The notes beneath the pieces were generated by a model. That model was given only the letters and a program-made list of their open reading frames with translations. It did no database searches and was not told the origin of the DNA. This document shows, piece after piece, positions 40,530-49,751 of a stretch of DNA of 64,000 nucleotides. A program made the translations under genes and the position numbers. The first letter of the stretch is position 1, and each line of letters starts with the position of its first letter. This DNA is from Chloroflexota bacterium (lineage in GTDB: Bacteria > Chloroflexota > Anaerolineae > Anaerolineales > UBA4823): contig JAKOUW010000096.1 in the NCBI GenBank assembly GCA_029782365.1, positions 124,001 through 188,000 of the forward strand, written 5' to 3'.

Positions 40530-42830
40530 TTATCGTATCAAATCATCAATACTGGTTGTTTGGTAATATTTTCTAAATGCAGCGGATTCCCCCAGCTGAG
40601 CTTGTAATAAAGAATAAGCCTGTCCTGTAAGCTGTGAAAGCCCCTTTTTTTCTATTTTGACAACAACTCTTTCACCATCGATTATTTGATAAGATAAAAA
40701 GCCACGCTGCATCAGATATTTCAAACCAAGGATCACTGCAGTATTTGTTTGACAACAAGCTGCTGCTAATTCCTCAATTTTGGTGATCCCATCGCTTTTT
40801 GTTTCTGAAAATTTAACTAATCCGACCAATCTCTTAATAAAATTGTCAAGGTTGTCCATTGATGGATTATGGGAGAATAGAAAAACTTGCTCAGGTGATG
40901 CGGTTTCAATAAGATCTGCTAATACCTTCCTGTTGGGTGGACATGTCCAAATTACCAGATTAGAAATTGGGGTTATTTGTAAACGGTTTTTAGTTTCTAT
41001 TTGAAGCTGGTCGGCCTCTGCCCAAATTAATAAATTCTTGTGTTGTGCAACAAGGGTCTTCAACTGTTGTATGGGGTAAAGTGCTGTTCGGTAATCTATC
41101 CATTGAATATTTCTCTTTTCTGGTAAATGACTTCCTTCGCCTTGCTTAAAGGCAATTCCTTCAAGTTGTAATTCCTTTTGGCCGCGATAGGAAGTTGTCC
41201 GAATGGTGTATGCGAGATCAAAAACACCTTCGGGCAGTTCATTCTCAGCGCCATTCCAAAATAAAACCTGCTTTTCATTGCCTTGGGGATCGGAAACAGC
41301 GATTTGAAGGTGTTCTTTTTTTCGGCCGATCAATCTCTTTTTCGTTATACGGAGTCCTTTGCTGGCAAAAATAAATGGTGGATTTCCTGCCCCAAAAGGA
41401 GCAAACTTCTCAACAATGGCGGCAAAATCAAAGGAGAGATCAGATAAAGGTAAAATCGCAGCAATTTGTAGCGGTTCTAATCTATTAGAGTCTGGTATTT
41501 GATTCGCGACAAACCCATTTATCCTTCGGCGAAATTGGGCAATATTTTCAGGTAAAAGAGAAAACCCCGCAGCCATAGAGTGACCGCCAAAGATTAATAA
41601 TAAATCCTGCGATTTAGAAATCGCCTGGGTGATATGAATATTTTTCACCGATCTAGCTGACCCACGCGCCGGTTCTCCGAGAGGCGAAGCGATTAATATG
41701 ACTGGCTTGCCGTAAAATTCCACCAGGCGGCTGGCAACAATTCCAATGATTCCCGCCGGCCAGGTAGGGTGGCTTAAAACGAGCACAGGCCCTTCAGATA
41801 AAGACCGATCTTGTTCAATTTGAGAGATTGCGCTGTGAAATACCTGATCTGTCATGTGTTGGCGTTGAGCGTTGAGTGCCTCTAGTTCCATTGCCAATTG
41901 TTTTGCCCGCGCTTTATCATGTGTGGTCAAGAATTCAATGCTGTTTGTCGCATTGGCTAATCTTCCTAGTGCGTTTAAACGAGGCGCGATGATAAAACCA
42001 ATGTGTTCCTCGTTAATTCCCGCGGCAGTCAAATCAGCATAATAAAAAAGAGTTTGCAAACCTATACGCGACGTTTCGCGCAGAACCTTTAACCCAACCT
42101 GCACTAGGTAGCGCGTTTCACCCGTGAGTTCGGCAACATCTGCAACAAGGCCAATGGCCACCAGGTCCAGGAATTTTGTCAAGTTCGAATCTAAGCCGAG
42201 TGTACTGTATAACTTTTCGACCAATTTATAAGCGACTCCCACCCCTGCCAAAGAGCTGCATGGATGACCTGGTGGCAATAAATGAGGATTGACAATTGCA
42301 TATGCTTCTGGCAATGCTTCTGGAAGCTCGTGATGATCTGTGATGATAAAGTCAATTCTTTGTTCATTTGTATAATTGACAGATTGGTGAGCAGTTATGC
42401 CAGTATCACAACTGATGATTAAGTCAATCCCACGCTGTATCTGGTTTTTTAGTGATTCGAGTTGTACTCCGTGAGACTCTAAGTTTCTGTCTGGAATATA
42501 AAAAATTACATTTGCGCCCAATTCTTGAAGCGCTTGGACCAGCAGTGTCGTGGAAGTCTGCCCGTCCACATCAAAGTCACCCCAGATACAAATCCGCTCT
42601 TTCTTTTCTACAGCCCGAAGAATCCTTTCGGCTGCTTTACCTATATCTGGGAAATCATCAATTGGAGGAGATTGGTATTGATCTGGGGACAAAAAAGATT
42701 TAGCTGCTGCCAATTCCTTAATCCCCCTTTGTACAAGGAGGTTTGCCAAGAAAGGCTGCTTATAAAATGCGTCTTGAAATTCTTTTGGTATAACCACCTC
42801 TTGAGGGTCAATCCAGGGTCTAGATGCCAT
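40530..42830 (-). CDS. recJ: Single-stranded-DNA exonuclease RecJ
   Basis: A DHH-family 5'-3' ssDNA exonuclease of 766 residues, used in recombinational and mismatch repair. DHH motifs are WGDFDVDGQTSTTLL, SCDTGITAH and FIITDHHELPEALP. The DHHA1 domain has RGSARSVKNI and FGGHSMAAGFSL, followed by an OB fold. The C-terminal about 200 residues extend beyond the E. coli protein, as in many other bacteria. The ATG at 42830 follows the nuclease stop by one base; longer in-frame starts would overlap that gene. It is the fourth gene of the helicase-nuclease operon. Confidence 0.93.
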   Translation of the reverse strand: MASRPWIDPQEVVIPKEFQDAFYKQPFLANLLVQRGIKELAAAKSFLSPDQYQSPPIDDFPDIGKAAERILRAVEKKERICIWGDFDVDGQTSTTLLVQALQELGANVIFYIPDRNLESHGVQLESLKNQIQRGIDLIISCDTGITAHQSVNYTNEQRIDFIITDHHELPEALPEAYAIVNPHLLPPGHPCSSLAGVGVAYKLVEKLYSTLGLDSNLTKFLDLVAIGLVADVAELTGETRYLVQVGLKVLRETSRIGLQTLFYYADLTAAGINEEHIGFIIAPRLNALGRLANATNSIEFLTTHDKARAKQLAMELEALNAQRQHMTDQVFHSAISQIEQDRSLSEGPVLVLSHPTWPAGIIGIVASRLVEFYGKPVILIASPLGEPARGSARSVKNIHITQAISKSQDLLLIFGGHSMAAGFSLLPENIAQFRRRINGFVANQIPDSNRLEPLQIAAILPLSDLSFDFAAIVEKFAPFGAGNPPFIFASKGLRITKKRLIGRKKEHLQIAVSDPQGNEKQVLFWNGAENELPEGVFDLAYTIRTTSYRGQKELQLEGIAFKQGEGSHLPEKRNIQWIDYRTALYPIQQLKTLVAQHKNLLIWAEADQLQIETKNRLQITPISNLVIWTCPPNRKVLADLIETASPEQVFLFSHNPSMDNLDNFIKRLVGLVKFSETKSDGITKIEELAAACCQTNTAVILGLKYLMQRGFLSYQIIDGERVVVKIEKKGLSQLTGQAYSLLQAQLGESAAFRKYYQTTSIDDLIR

Positions 42831-42831
42831 T

Positions 42832-43680
42832 TTAGAATTCAATTTCCATGATTTGATCAAAATCAATATCAATCTCTGGCAAATTTCCAACTTCTTCAGT
42901 TTCAGAAATTTCTCCAGCAGTGACGCCGCGGTTGCACAGCGAGCGGTAAATACAAAATTTACATTTTGTTTCATTCGAAGTCAACGGAAATGCTTCTTCT
43001 CCAACATTCAGTTGCTCATTGATTTGGTGGATGGTCGTGGAAACCAGGCCTTGACCCTGGATGAGCAGATTTGAGGAATAAAGAAAAGTTTCTGGATTAA
43101 GCGGATCTTCCGCAAACCAGTACGTCATCTTAATTTTTTCCGGAGGCGTTTTGAGATGGTTCTTGCTTAAATAATCAGTCGACATCGCAGCTACCAATGG
43201 GTAAATTTGTGTTTGCATCCTTCGTTCAAGCCAAGATCGCTTGGGCTTGCGTCGGGATGTTTTCCAGTCATAAATCAAAAGGTTTCCATCAGGTGAAAGG
43301 ATCAAGAGATCAAACTTGGCAACCAACCGGTATCCTTCAAGATTAGTTAGGAGTAAACATTCAATAAATTTTTGGCCTTCATCTTCATTCAAACCAGGTA
43401 AATTCGACTTGGATGTCAAGAAGTTTTCCCACCATTTCCTTAATGACGACTCAAGATCGATTGATGAAAGGCGGTTCTCAGGAATTCCTATAAGAAATCG
43501 TTGGATCATCCTGTGAAATACTGCTCCTTGCTGCATTCTTTGTTCATTTTCAACAATAGGCTGAGATTCAATAGCTGGCCAGACGAGCTTCCGAGCATAA
43601 CGCAAGAAGAATCTCCGCTGGCAATCGTTAAAATCTTGCAAATTTGCCTGGTTAAATTGGAAATCAGGTTCTAATTTCAT
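42832..43680 (-). CDS. RecB-family PD-(D/E)XK nuclease with predicted Fe-S cluster (AddB/Cas4-like)
   Basis: A 282-residue stand-alone nuclease. The N-terminal DFNDCQRRFFLRY supplies the first Cys and the conserved Arg helix. KFDLLILSPDGNLLIYDWKTSRR is the D...DxK catalytic core, and QTQIYPLVAAM is the QxxxY motif. Three further Cys lie in CKFCIYRSLC near the C-terminus. One N-terminal plus three C-terminal Cys is the 4Fe-4S layout of AddB and Cas4. The ATG at 43680 has GAAGAA upstream. It lies 2 bases after the UvrD-like stop, so it probably works with the two helicases as a split AddAB-like complex. Confidence 0.85.
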   Translation of the reverse strand: MKLEPDFQFNQANLQDFNDCQRRFFLRYARKLVWPAIESQPIVENEQRMQQGAVFHRMIQRFLIGIPENRLSSIDLESSLRKWWENFLTSKSNLPGLNEDEGQKFIECLLLTNLEGYRLVAKFDLLILSPDGNLLIYDWKTSRRKPKRSWLERRMQTQIYPLVAAMSTDYLSKNHLKTPPEKIKMTYWFAEDPLNPETFLYSSNLLIQGQGLVSTTIHQINEQLNVGEEAFPLTSNETKCKFCIYRSLCNRGVTAGEISETEEVGNLPEIDIDFDQIMEIEF

Positions 43681-43682
43681 AA

Positions 43683-45944
43683 TTATTCTTCTTTGGTTCT
43701 TTTCACTAAGAATTGCTGCCAAAAATCAGTGAGATAGATTAGGGGTAATGCCTCTTTTGCATCACCCCTTCTTCCGGTATTCCAGGTTATTATTAGCTCT
43801 TGTTTGGCGCGAGTGATACCCACATACAAAAGGCGCAATCTTTCTCGAATGTAATTCAGTCTCGCTTTTGCTGTGGCTTTGCCTTCTTCATACCAATCTG
43901 TCGTCGATTGGTCGATAAGAATATCCAATTGAGCCAATGCTTCGGCGTCTAAATTCAATCGTTCACGGAAATACCATTTTTCCGACATGTACGTATCGTA
44001 AATTGAACCACTTGGAAAATCGTAGTTATTTACAGACATAAGATAGACTCGATCCCATTCCAGGCCTTTTGCCTTATGAATTGTGGCAACTACAACTTTT
44101 CCCTGATAAAGATTGGGATCGAAACCAGACTCATCATTACTAAAACCTAAAAAACGCCTCTCGTTCTTAGCAATGATAGCTAATTCTTCGGTTAACTCTG
44201 GTAAATGCCAATCCCGATGAAATGAATGCGTTTGTTTAAGTAATGAGGCTAATTTTTGGGCGATTGCCAGGTCTGCAGGCTGGGTAAAAATATCCTGAGC
44301 GAGCGTTAGAATTAGTTGGTCAATGGGTAATAAAACCGCAGCATGCCACCGGTTGATTAAATCTCGAAAATTGCTAAGAATATCAATGATGGTCGAATCT
44401 GGATCTTGACCCGATAAATCTTTTAACCAATCCACGTCAAAGTGTGGGTAAAGGTAGGTCTCAAGATTCTTGCATTTACGAATCGATTCCGCAATTTGTT
44501 CATCACGCTTGTTGAGTTTCGCATCTTTTCGATCTTCTCGGCGCCACACTTTAAACACACTCGCTAATTTCTGAGAAGATTGGGGATCACTCAAATATCG
44601 CAAAATATACGTCAGCGCCCCAGCTGATGTGCGTGTGGATGTGCTGCTTCGCAATAGATCGTCGTTGTAAGGGATATTCTTCCTTCGTAAAGCATCCACC
44701 AAATCGAATGCGCGTTGATTTCGCGGAGCCAGAATAGAGACAGTAGTTTTGGGATGTTCTGGCAGCCATCTTTCCAAAGACCGCACAACAAAACTCACTT
44801 CCTCTTCAGGGGTCTGTTTGCGATCAACTAAGTGAATTCCTAACGGATTATCCTCTGGATTTGGTGGGTTTTCACCTGGTTCGACAGGTTGAATAAATGG
44901 CGTTTGGAGCGCTTCGCGCACGGGTTCTAAAGGATGTTCATGCATCGTCCAATTGATCAGTTGGTTTGCCAGGTGGATAATGCTCTGGGTCGAACGACTT
45001 GATGATGGAAGATCAAATTTTTGTACATTTGGTTTGGTAAAAAAAGCTCGTAAATACAACGGATTTGCCGTGGTGAAGGTTTCATAAATTGCCTGGTTAG
45101 GATCGCCAACGCGAACCCAATTTCCGGTTGGCCCAGAAAGAATCGATAAAATTTCTTCCTGCAGCTTACTGGAATCTTGAGCCTCATCCTCCAAAATGAA
45201 AGGCCAGCGGCGGCGTAAGCGCTGCAAAAAGTCCTCATCACTTTCTAGAATTTGCAGCGACAAGCGAATTAAATCATCAAAATCAACTGCACCGCGGTAA
45301 GCCAAAGCCCTTTGATAGTTTGAATAAATTGCCGTTCCGAATTCTGCCAAAGGTAAGGGAACTGGTAATTGGGAAAGATTTTCCGCAAGCTTTTCGGGTG
45401 ATGCTCGATAATCTTTGGCATATCGGATAAAATTACCTGCCATATCGCGTAAGAGTAAGGGGAGCTGCTCTTTCTTAACATACGCCTTGCGCGATTCTTC
45501 CAGTGTTTCTGCCAGGTAATCATCCATTCGATCAGAATTGCTGCGGAACCAAGCGTGAATACAGTCATCCAGAATGTCTGCAGCTTCACGCTCATCGCAA
45601 ATGGTAAATTGATTTTCCAAGCCTGCCAGCTCAGGTCTTTCTCGAATGATATCATGAGCCAAACCATGGAGTGTTCGAACACGATAGCCGAGTACTGGAA
45701 TCGCCCCTCTATGTTCCAAGAAATCCCCCACCCGTCGATAAAAATTGTCAACGGCCGAATTGACCAGCGTAACCACTAAAATCTCCTGGTCGTCTTCTAA
45801 ACCAGCTTGAATGAGGTTAGCCGCCAGGTAAGAGAGGGTATAAGTTTTTCCACTGCCTGGGACAGCGGAAATTCCCATCATTCCAGATCGATATTGTCTA
45901 AGGATTGCCTCCTGGTGTTTTCTAAGTCTCGGTAATTCATTCAT
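43683..45944 (-). CDS. UvrD/AddA-like SF1 DNA helicase without nuclease domain
   Basis: A 753-residue superfamily 1A helicase. Walker A is AVPGSGKTYTLSYLAANL, motif Ia VVTLVNSAVDNFYRR, Walker B (DExQ) ILEDEAQDSSKLQ, motif III GDPNQAIYETFTTANP, motif IV SSRSTQSIIHLAN, motif V VVVATIHKAKGLEWDRVYL and motif VI LLYVGITRAKQELIITW. All look intact, so it should be the active motor. It lacks the C-terminal RecB nuclease of AddA; that activity is supplied by the next gene. It overlaps the upstream helicase-like gene by 4 bases. Confidence 0.88.
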   Translation of the reverse strand: MNELPRLRKHQEAILRQYRSGMMGISAVPGSGKTYTLSYLAANLIQAGLEDDQEILVVTLVNSAVDNFYRRVGDFLEHRGAIPVLGYRVRTLHGLAHDIIRERPELAGLENQFTICDEREAADILDDCIHAWFRSNSDRMDDYLAETLEESRKAYVKKEQLPLLLRDMAGNFIRYAKDYRASPEKLAENLSQLPVPLPLAEFGTAIYSNYQRALAYRGAVDFDDLIRLSLQILESDEDFLQRLRRRWPFILEDEAQDSSKLQEEILSILSGPTGNWVRVGDPNQAIYETFTTANPLYLRAFFTKPNVQKFDLPSSSRSTQSIIHLANQLINWTMHEHPLEPVREALQTPFIQPVEPGENPPNPEDNPLGIHLVDRKQTPEEEVSFVVRSLERWLPEHPKTTVSILAPRNQRAFDLVDALRRKNIPYNDDLLRSSTSTRTSAGALTYILRYLSDPQSSQKLASVFKVWRREDRKDAKLNKRDEQIAESIRKCKNLETYLYPHFDVDWLKDLSGQDPDSTIIDILSNFRDLINRWHAAVLLPIDQLILTLAQDIFTQPADLAIAQKLASLLKQTHSFHRDWHLPELTEELAIIAKNERRFLGFSNDESGFDPNLYQGKVVVATIHKAKGLEWDRVYLMSVNNYDFPSGSIYDTYMSEKWYFRERLNLDAEALAQLDILIDQSTTDWYEEGKATAKARLNYIRERLRLLYVGITRAKQELIITWNTGRRGDAKEALPLIYLTDFWQQFLVKRTKEE

Positions 45945-48046
45945 AACTGGTTTGCATCGCGCAAGATATTTTGAACGGCCCGCAAGAGCGGACCTCTTTG
46001 TTCAAAACCTTGTTCGCCTAAATCGGAGAAAGCTAGCAAAACTTTTTTCCTGCAGCGATGTAAAAGACCTGTAACCAAACTGAACAAGGCTTCCTGACTG
46101 TGAACCACTTCATCCATATCGGTCCATTTCTTCCCGACTTGCCAGGTGCTTTTAAGCACGAAGGGATGAGTAACGGGCTGATAAATTCGCTCGGCCCATG
46201 AACGACTTCCGATATCCAACCAGATTTGAATATCAACAGAGTGGTTAGCAGCTAAAAAGGTAAAAGCTGGAGCAATTAATACTGCATTTTCTGTTTGGCT
46301 TGACCATGACCGTAAATATTGCGCAGCCAGGAGCCCGCTGCGAATTGTTTGAAGGTATTCAAATCCGAGGTCGCTTATATACTCAGCAACCGCCCAACGA
46401 AATTTTTGAATGGATTCCATTAGATTCGCAGTGATTTCACCGGCCGAAAAATTTTGGTGAAAACCAAATCCTCGCCTAGAAAGTAGCTCACCAAACACTC
46501 TACTAAAGAAATGATCAAGTTCTGCGGGTTCTTCTTTCTGATAATCAGAGATCCAGGTTCGCAAAGCATCATATTTTTGCCCTAAGGTAAAAGACACGCG
46601 ATCTTGCCAGGAGCCAGCCAAATCTGAAAACGGCAAAAGAACAGGTTTGCTATCCTTAATCTTGAATAGCATTTCAGAGAGCAACTGAGCGCGAACAAGG
46701 TCAAATCCATCAATTGATTGCATAAGCATATAAGCAATCTCAAACGTGCTTGGAAGGAAATCTTTATTCATTTCGACCCAGTATGGATGTGCCATGATTG
46801 CCAGGGTAATGAGAGATTGTGTGACAGGCTCATCCAGCAAAGATCGCGATGGGCGCAGCGAGCGCGCCTCAATGCCATTTTTATTTAGCAAATGAGCGAT
46901 AGAAAACCTTAATGAGTCAGACAAGAAAGGCGAAAGGATAGCAATCTCCCCTGGTTGTGTGGATTGGTTGTTCACCAGGTCGACTATTTGTTCAACAATA
47001 CTGGCAATCATCTGAGGGTAGAATCTGTTTGTGCTGAGTTGGAAAGAATTTTCGAAATTGAGGATCTTTGTTCGAATTTTTTTTGATTCTTTTATGCGGG
47101 CAGTAAAAATTGAATCGAGCCTTTGAATTTGGGGCTCCATTACAAATGACGATTTAAATTCGATTGTTTCATCACATAGATCTCGAAGCGCAGCAGCAGA
47201 TGAGGGTTCTGCTCCCATGAAGGTTCGGAAACCACCATTCTCATCAAATATTAGGGTTGTCGAATCCGCCTGGATCATCCAATCTGCCAATATCTGGTGC
47301 ATTATGGTTGTGTCTTCTTCAATATTTTCAGCAATGATATGTTTATACATGTCTAGTAAATAGTTTCGACAGATCGAGTCAGGCCAAATTCGATCCCTGA
47401 ATAGGTCGATCTGCAGCGAATAATCGAGCAAATTGTGGTTGAGGCAAAATTCACGGAATGCCGTAGCGCAGTGTTGTGCATCATCAAAAACTTTCATCTG
47501 GGCAGGTTCACCTGACCAGGAGTTCTTTAATCTATCCCCAATTTCTAGGTGGGAAAAACCGCTGATCGCGGCTTTGTTTAAGTTGTCGATGACCTGGCTT
47601 AAAAGCCGGTTTCTTTCAATTACAACGGAGGAGAAAAACCCTTGGTCTAGCAAGGGAAAAACTATTTTCGCGACATAGTATGCAGTCGTTTCCAGGGTCA
47701 GGAAAATAGGTTCTTTTTTTGGATTGGTAAAGCCACCTTCCTCTGCAATTAATGGCCAAAACAACTCGATGGTTCTCCTTGCCAGACCGCCTAAGGTCAC
47801 CCCGGAAAATGAACCTTTGAGATTCTCTCTCAAACTATTCATCAGTTCAAAATAGGGTGATAGTAAAGTTCTTTGAGGAGCAAAAACAAGAATGCTTTCA
47901 GCGGGGATCCCTTGCTCAAGTAAAAATGCCAGGCGATTGACTGCTGCGGTCGTTTTTCCGGATCCAGCGATGCCGTAAAGAAATATTCTTCGATTGATAG
48001 GTTCAAGAAGACAGGCTTTTTGTTGAACGGATAGAGGAATATTCAT
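45941..48046 (-). CDS. Degenerate SF1 helicase (AddB/AdnA-like partner)
   Basis: A 701-residue protein with a UvrD-like N-terminus. Walker A is intact (GIAGSGKTTAAVNRLAFLL) and VFAPQRTLLSPYF resembles motif Ia. The DExQ box position reads AENIEED and motif III reads IFDENGGFRTFMGAEP, both degenerate. No nuclease domain or Fe-S cysteines follow. This is the pattern of the non-motor subunit in AddB and AdnA. The ATG at 48046 is chosen; a TTG 36 bases earlier is possible, and neither has a clear Shine-Dalgarno sequence. It is the first gene of the five-gene minus-strand operon running to 40059. Confidence 0.78.
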   Translation of the reverse strand: MNIPLSVQQKACLLEPINRRIFLYGIAGSGKTTAAVNRLAFLLEQGIPAESILVFAPQRTLLSPYFELMNSLRENLKGSFSGVTLGGLARRTIELFWPLIAEEGGFTNPKKEPIFLTLETTAYYVAKIVFPLLDQGFFSSVVIERNRLLSQVIDNLNKAAISGFSHLEIGDRLKNSWSGEPAQMKVFDDAQHCATAFREFCLNHNLLDYSLQIDLFRDRIWPDSICRNYLLDMYKHIIAENIEEDTTIMHQILADWMIQADSTTLIFDENGGFRTFMGAEPSSAAALRDLCDETIEFKSSFVMEPQIQRLDSIFTARIKESKKIRTKILNFENSFQLSTNRFYPQMIASIVEQIVDLVNNQSTQPGEIAILSPFLSDSLRFSIAHLLNKNGIEARSLRPSRSLLDEPVTQSLITLAIMAHPYWVEMNKDFLPSTFEIAYMLMQSIDGFDLVRAQLLSEMLFKIKDSKPVLLPFSDLAGSWQDRVSFTLGQKYDALRTWISDYQKEEPAELDHFFSRVFGELLSRRGFGFHQNFSAGEITANLMESIQKFRWAVAEYISDLGFEYLQTIRSGLLAAQYLRSWSSQTENAVLIAPAFTFLAANHSVDIQIWLDIGSRSWAERIYQPVTHPFVLKSTWQVGKKWTDMDEVVHSQEALFSLVTGLLHRCRKKVLLAFSDLGEQGFEQRGPLLRAVQNILRDANQL

Positions 48047-48137
48047 CAATTTTTGGTCCAAACGAGTAAATTCATTGTACAACGAACTTGATCACCAGGG
48101 AAGATAATTAAAGCTGATGATGTTAGTCCGAAATATA

Positions 48138-48165
48138 TTGGCGAAAATTGGGCATATGATATAAT
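48138..48165 (+). promoter_or_regulatory. Promoter of the RRM protein gene
   Basis: TTGGCG (48138-48143), a 16-bp spacer, and TATAAT (48160-48165) preceded by TGA. The predicted 5' UTR is about 105 bases. It holds a near-direct repeat, GCGCCAAGTTTT at 48168-48179 and GCGCCAATTTT at 48229-48239. Confidence 0.65.
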
Positions 48166-48275
48166 ATGCGCCAAGTTTTCACCCTTCGATCGATTGTGCA
48201 CCGTCTTCGTCAACAAAGGCAGCGGCAGGCGCCAATTTTGAAAGATGGGACTAGTTTCAAGGAGAGAGGAAGTGT

Positions 48276-48644
48276 ATGAATATTTATGTTGGCAACCTGC
48301 CTTATGACGCGAGCGAAGAGGAAGTTCGCACGGAATTTGAAGCATATGGCGAGGTCAAATCAGTCGCTTTGATCAAGGATAAAATGACTGGCCAGGCGCG
48401 TGGTTTCGGTTTTGTTGAAATGCCGAATGACGAAGAAGCTCAAAACGCGATTACCGCGCTAAATGGCAAACAACTTCGACGCCGTCCGATGATTGTCAAC
48501 CAGGCGCGCCCGAAAGAGAATCGAGAATTTCGTGGCGGTGATGGTGGCAGCGGTGGTGAACGCCGATACAATAACAGCGGGGGCGGTGGTGATCGGTCTT
48601 ACCAGAATCGCCAGGGAGGCGATCGAAGACGTTCCTCTTATTAG
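48276..48644 (+). CDS. RNA-binding protein, RRM plus glycine-rich tail
   Basis: A 122-residue single-RRM protein like the cold-induced Rbp proteins of cyanobacteria. RNP2 is MNIYVGNLPYDA and RNP1 is ARGFGFVEMP; both have the aromatic residues that stack on RNA. A Gly/Arg/Ser-rich tail (from about residue 85) follows. It probably acts as an RNA chaperone, often in cold adaptation. Its long 5' UTR and strong promoter suggest high, post-transcriptionally controlled expression (inference). AGGAGAGAGGAAG precedes the ATG. A GC-rich terminator follows. Confidence 0.92.
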   Translation: MNIYVGNLPYDASEEEVRTEFEAYGEVKSVALIKDKMTGQARGFGFVEMPNDEEAQNAITALNGKQLRRRPMIVNQARPKENREFRGGDGGSGGERRYNNSGGGGDRSYQNRQGGDRRRSSY

Positions 48645-48659
48645 ACTGAATCTAATAGA

Positions 48660-48690
48660 TTGTGCGGCTCCTCGAGCCGCACAATTATTT
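48660..48690 (+). terminator. Terminator of the RRM gene
   Basis: An 11-bp stem (TTGTGCGGCTC / GAGCCGCACAA) with a 3-nt loop, followed by a T-rich tail (TTATTT). Confidence 0.85.
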
Positions 48691-49516
48691 AACCGCTTAT
48701 TATTCGATTGCCCCCTTTTTGGTGGGCGAAGGCGAGATGTGTATCAGCAACCTGCATTTTGACCAAGGATGAAAGAGGTGACGTTTCCTTGGTTGGGAAC
48801 ATGGTTAGACCAATACTGCAAGTGACATGAACATCATGATCATCAAACCGCACAGGCGTTTCTTCAATTCTTTTGAGAATTCTTTCTGCAACAAAGTTCG
48901 CCTCTTGGATATCGATTCCAATCAATAGAATGTGAAAATCCTCTGCGTTGGTATGAGCGACTATATCCATCGAACGAATTGATTTTTCTAAAATCCATGC
49001 TACATGTTGCAATACAGTGTTTACCCCAGATTGTCCGAATTGGTTGATAATTTTATTAAAGTCATCGATGCCAACAGCTAAAATTGACACGGGTTTCTGA
49101 CTTCTCAGAGCCTTTTCATATTCAATTTTTAGTTTTGCCTCAAACTGTCGCTTGGTGGGGAGTCTTGTCAGAGGATCTAGCAGGCGAACAGTGTCACTAT
49201 TTGTCCCATCCTGTTTGTGGGAACCCTGGCTTTGTTTTTCTCTCTGCCTGTTCTGGAAAATTATGATTGTCAAACCGATGATTATTAGTAACTGGCTTAT
49301 AATGAAAAATAACTGGCTAATCGTTATAAAACCCAAAAAAGTTATGAAAACCTCAAATATCACCAAGCAGACCAATCCAGCCAGCAAGAAAACCCAGCCT
49401 TGTCCAGATGGGTCCATTCGTTGACTTGTGAAGATGAACCCTGCACACACAGCAGAAATGATGGCTAAGAATGTGCCTGTTGTTCCTAGTAAAATTGCCA
49501 GAAGTTGTGTGTCCAT
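48689..49516 (-). CDS. Membrane protein with degenerate GGDEF domain
   Basis: A 275-residue protein: three N-terminal transmembrane helices (about residues 4-28, 40-60 and 65-88), then a diguanylate-cyclase-like domain (LDPLTRLPTKRQFEAKL, SILAVGIDDFNKIINQFG). The signature loop reads NAEDF in place of GG(D/E)EF, and the metal-binding Asp of motif I is kept. The domain probably does not make cyclic-di-GMP and may bind GTP or act structurally. Convergent with the RRM gene; downstream of tRNA-Pro on the same strand but separated from it by a terminator. Confidence 0.82.
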   Translation of the reverse strand: MDTQLLAILLGTTGTFLAIISAVCAGFIFTSQRMDPSGQGWVFLLAGLVCLVIFEVFITFLGFITISQLFFIISQLLIIIGLTIIIFQNRQREKQSQGSHKQDGTNSDTVRLLDPLTRLPTKRQFEAKLKIEYEKALRSQKPVSILAVGIDDFNKIINQFGQSGVNTVLQHVAWILEKSIRSMDIVAHTNAEDFHILLIGIDIQEANFVAERILKRIEETPVRFDDHDVHVTCSIGLTMFPTKETSPLSSLVKMQVADTHLAFAHQKGGNRIISG

Positions 49517-49530
49517 TACTCACCAGTATC

Positions 49531-49562
49531 AAAAAACAACGAACGGATTACCGCTCGTTGTT
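49531..49562 (-). terminator. Terminator of the tRNA-Pro gene
   Basis: On the minus strand AACAACGAGCGG, a 4-nt loop, CCGTTCGTTGTT (one G-U pair), then TTTTTT (49536-49531). It lies 10 bases after the tRNA 3' end. Confidence 0.88.
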
Positions 49563-49571
49563 CTTGAAATG

Positions 49572-49646
49572 TCGGGGCGCCGAGATTTGAACTCGGGACC
49601 TCTGCGTCCCGAACGCAGCGCTCTAGCCGGGCTGAGCCACGCCCCG
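49572..49646 (-). tRNA. tRNA-Pro, anticodon CGG
   Basis: A cloverleaf is readable on the minus strand. The acceptor stem CGGGGCG pairs with CGCCCCG, the D arm has the GCTCAG...TAGAGC pattern, and the anticodon stem CTGCG/CGCAG encloses TTCGGGA. Anticodon CGG is at 49611-49609 and the T arm is CCGAG TTCAAAT CTCGG. C1-G72 is the proline identity pair. The discriminator is A. The 3' CCA is not encoded (the genome reads A then CA), so it must be added by a nucleotidyltransferase. Confidence 0.95.
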
Positions 49647-49672
49647 TGTCTGCTTGTAAGCAAGCGCACGAG

Positions 49673-49701
49673 ATTATACACGACCCCCCTTGCTTTGACA
49701 A
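49673..49701 (-). promoter_or_regulatory. Promoter of tRNA-Pro
   Basis: On the minus strand TTGTCA (49701-49696), a 17-bp spacer, and a perfect TATAAT (49678-49673) about 27 bases before the mature tRNA 5' end. Confidence 0.85.
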
Positions 49702-49751
49702 GGTTTGACATTTCTTATTACGAATGCTACCAAGTTCTGCTTGACCGATAA

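Noticed and set aside
42832-43680. The Cas4-like nuclease as part of a CRISPR-Cas locus.
   Set aside because: No cas genes or repeat-spacer array are in the window. The nuclease abuts two SF1 helicases, which fits an AddAB-like complex better.
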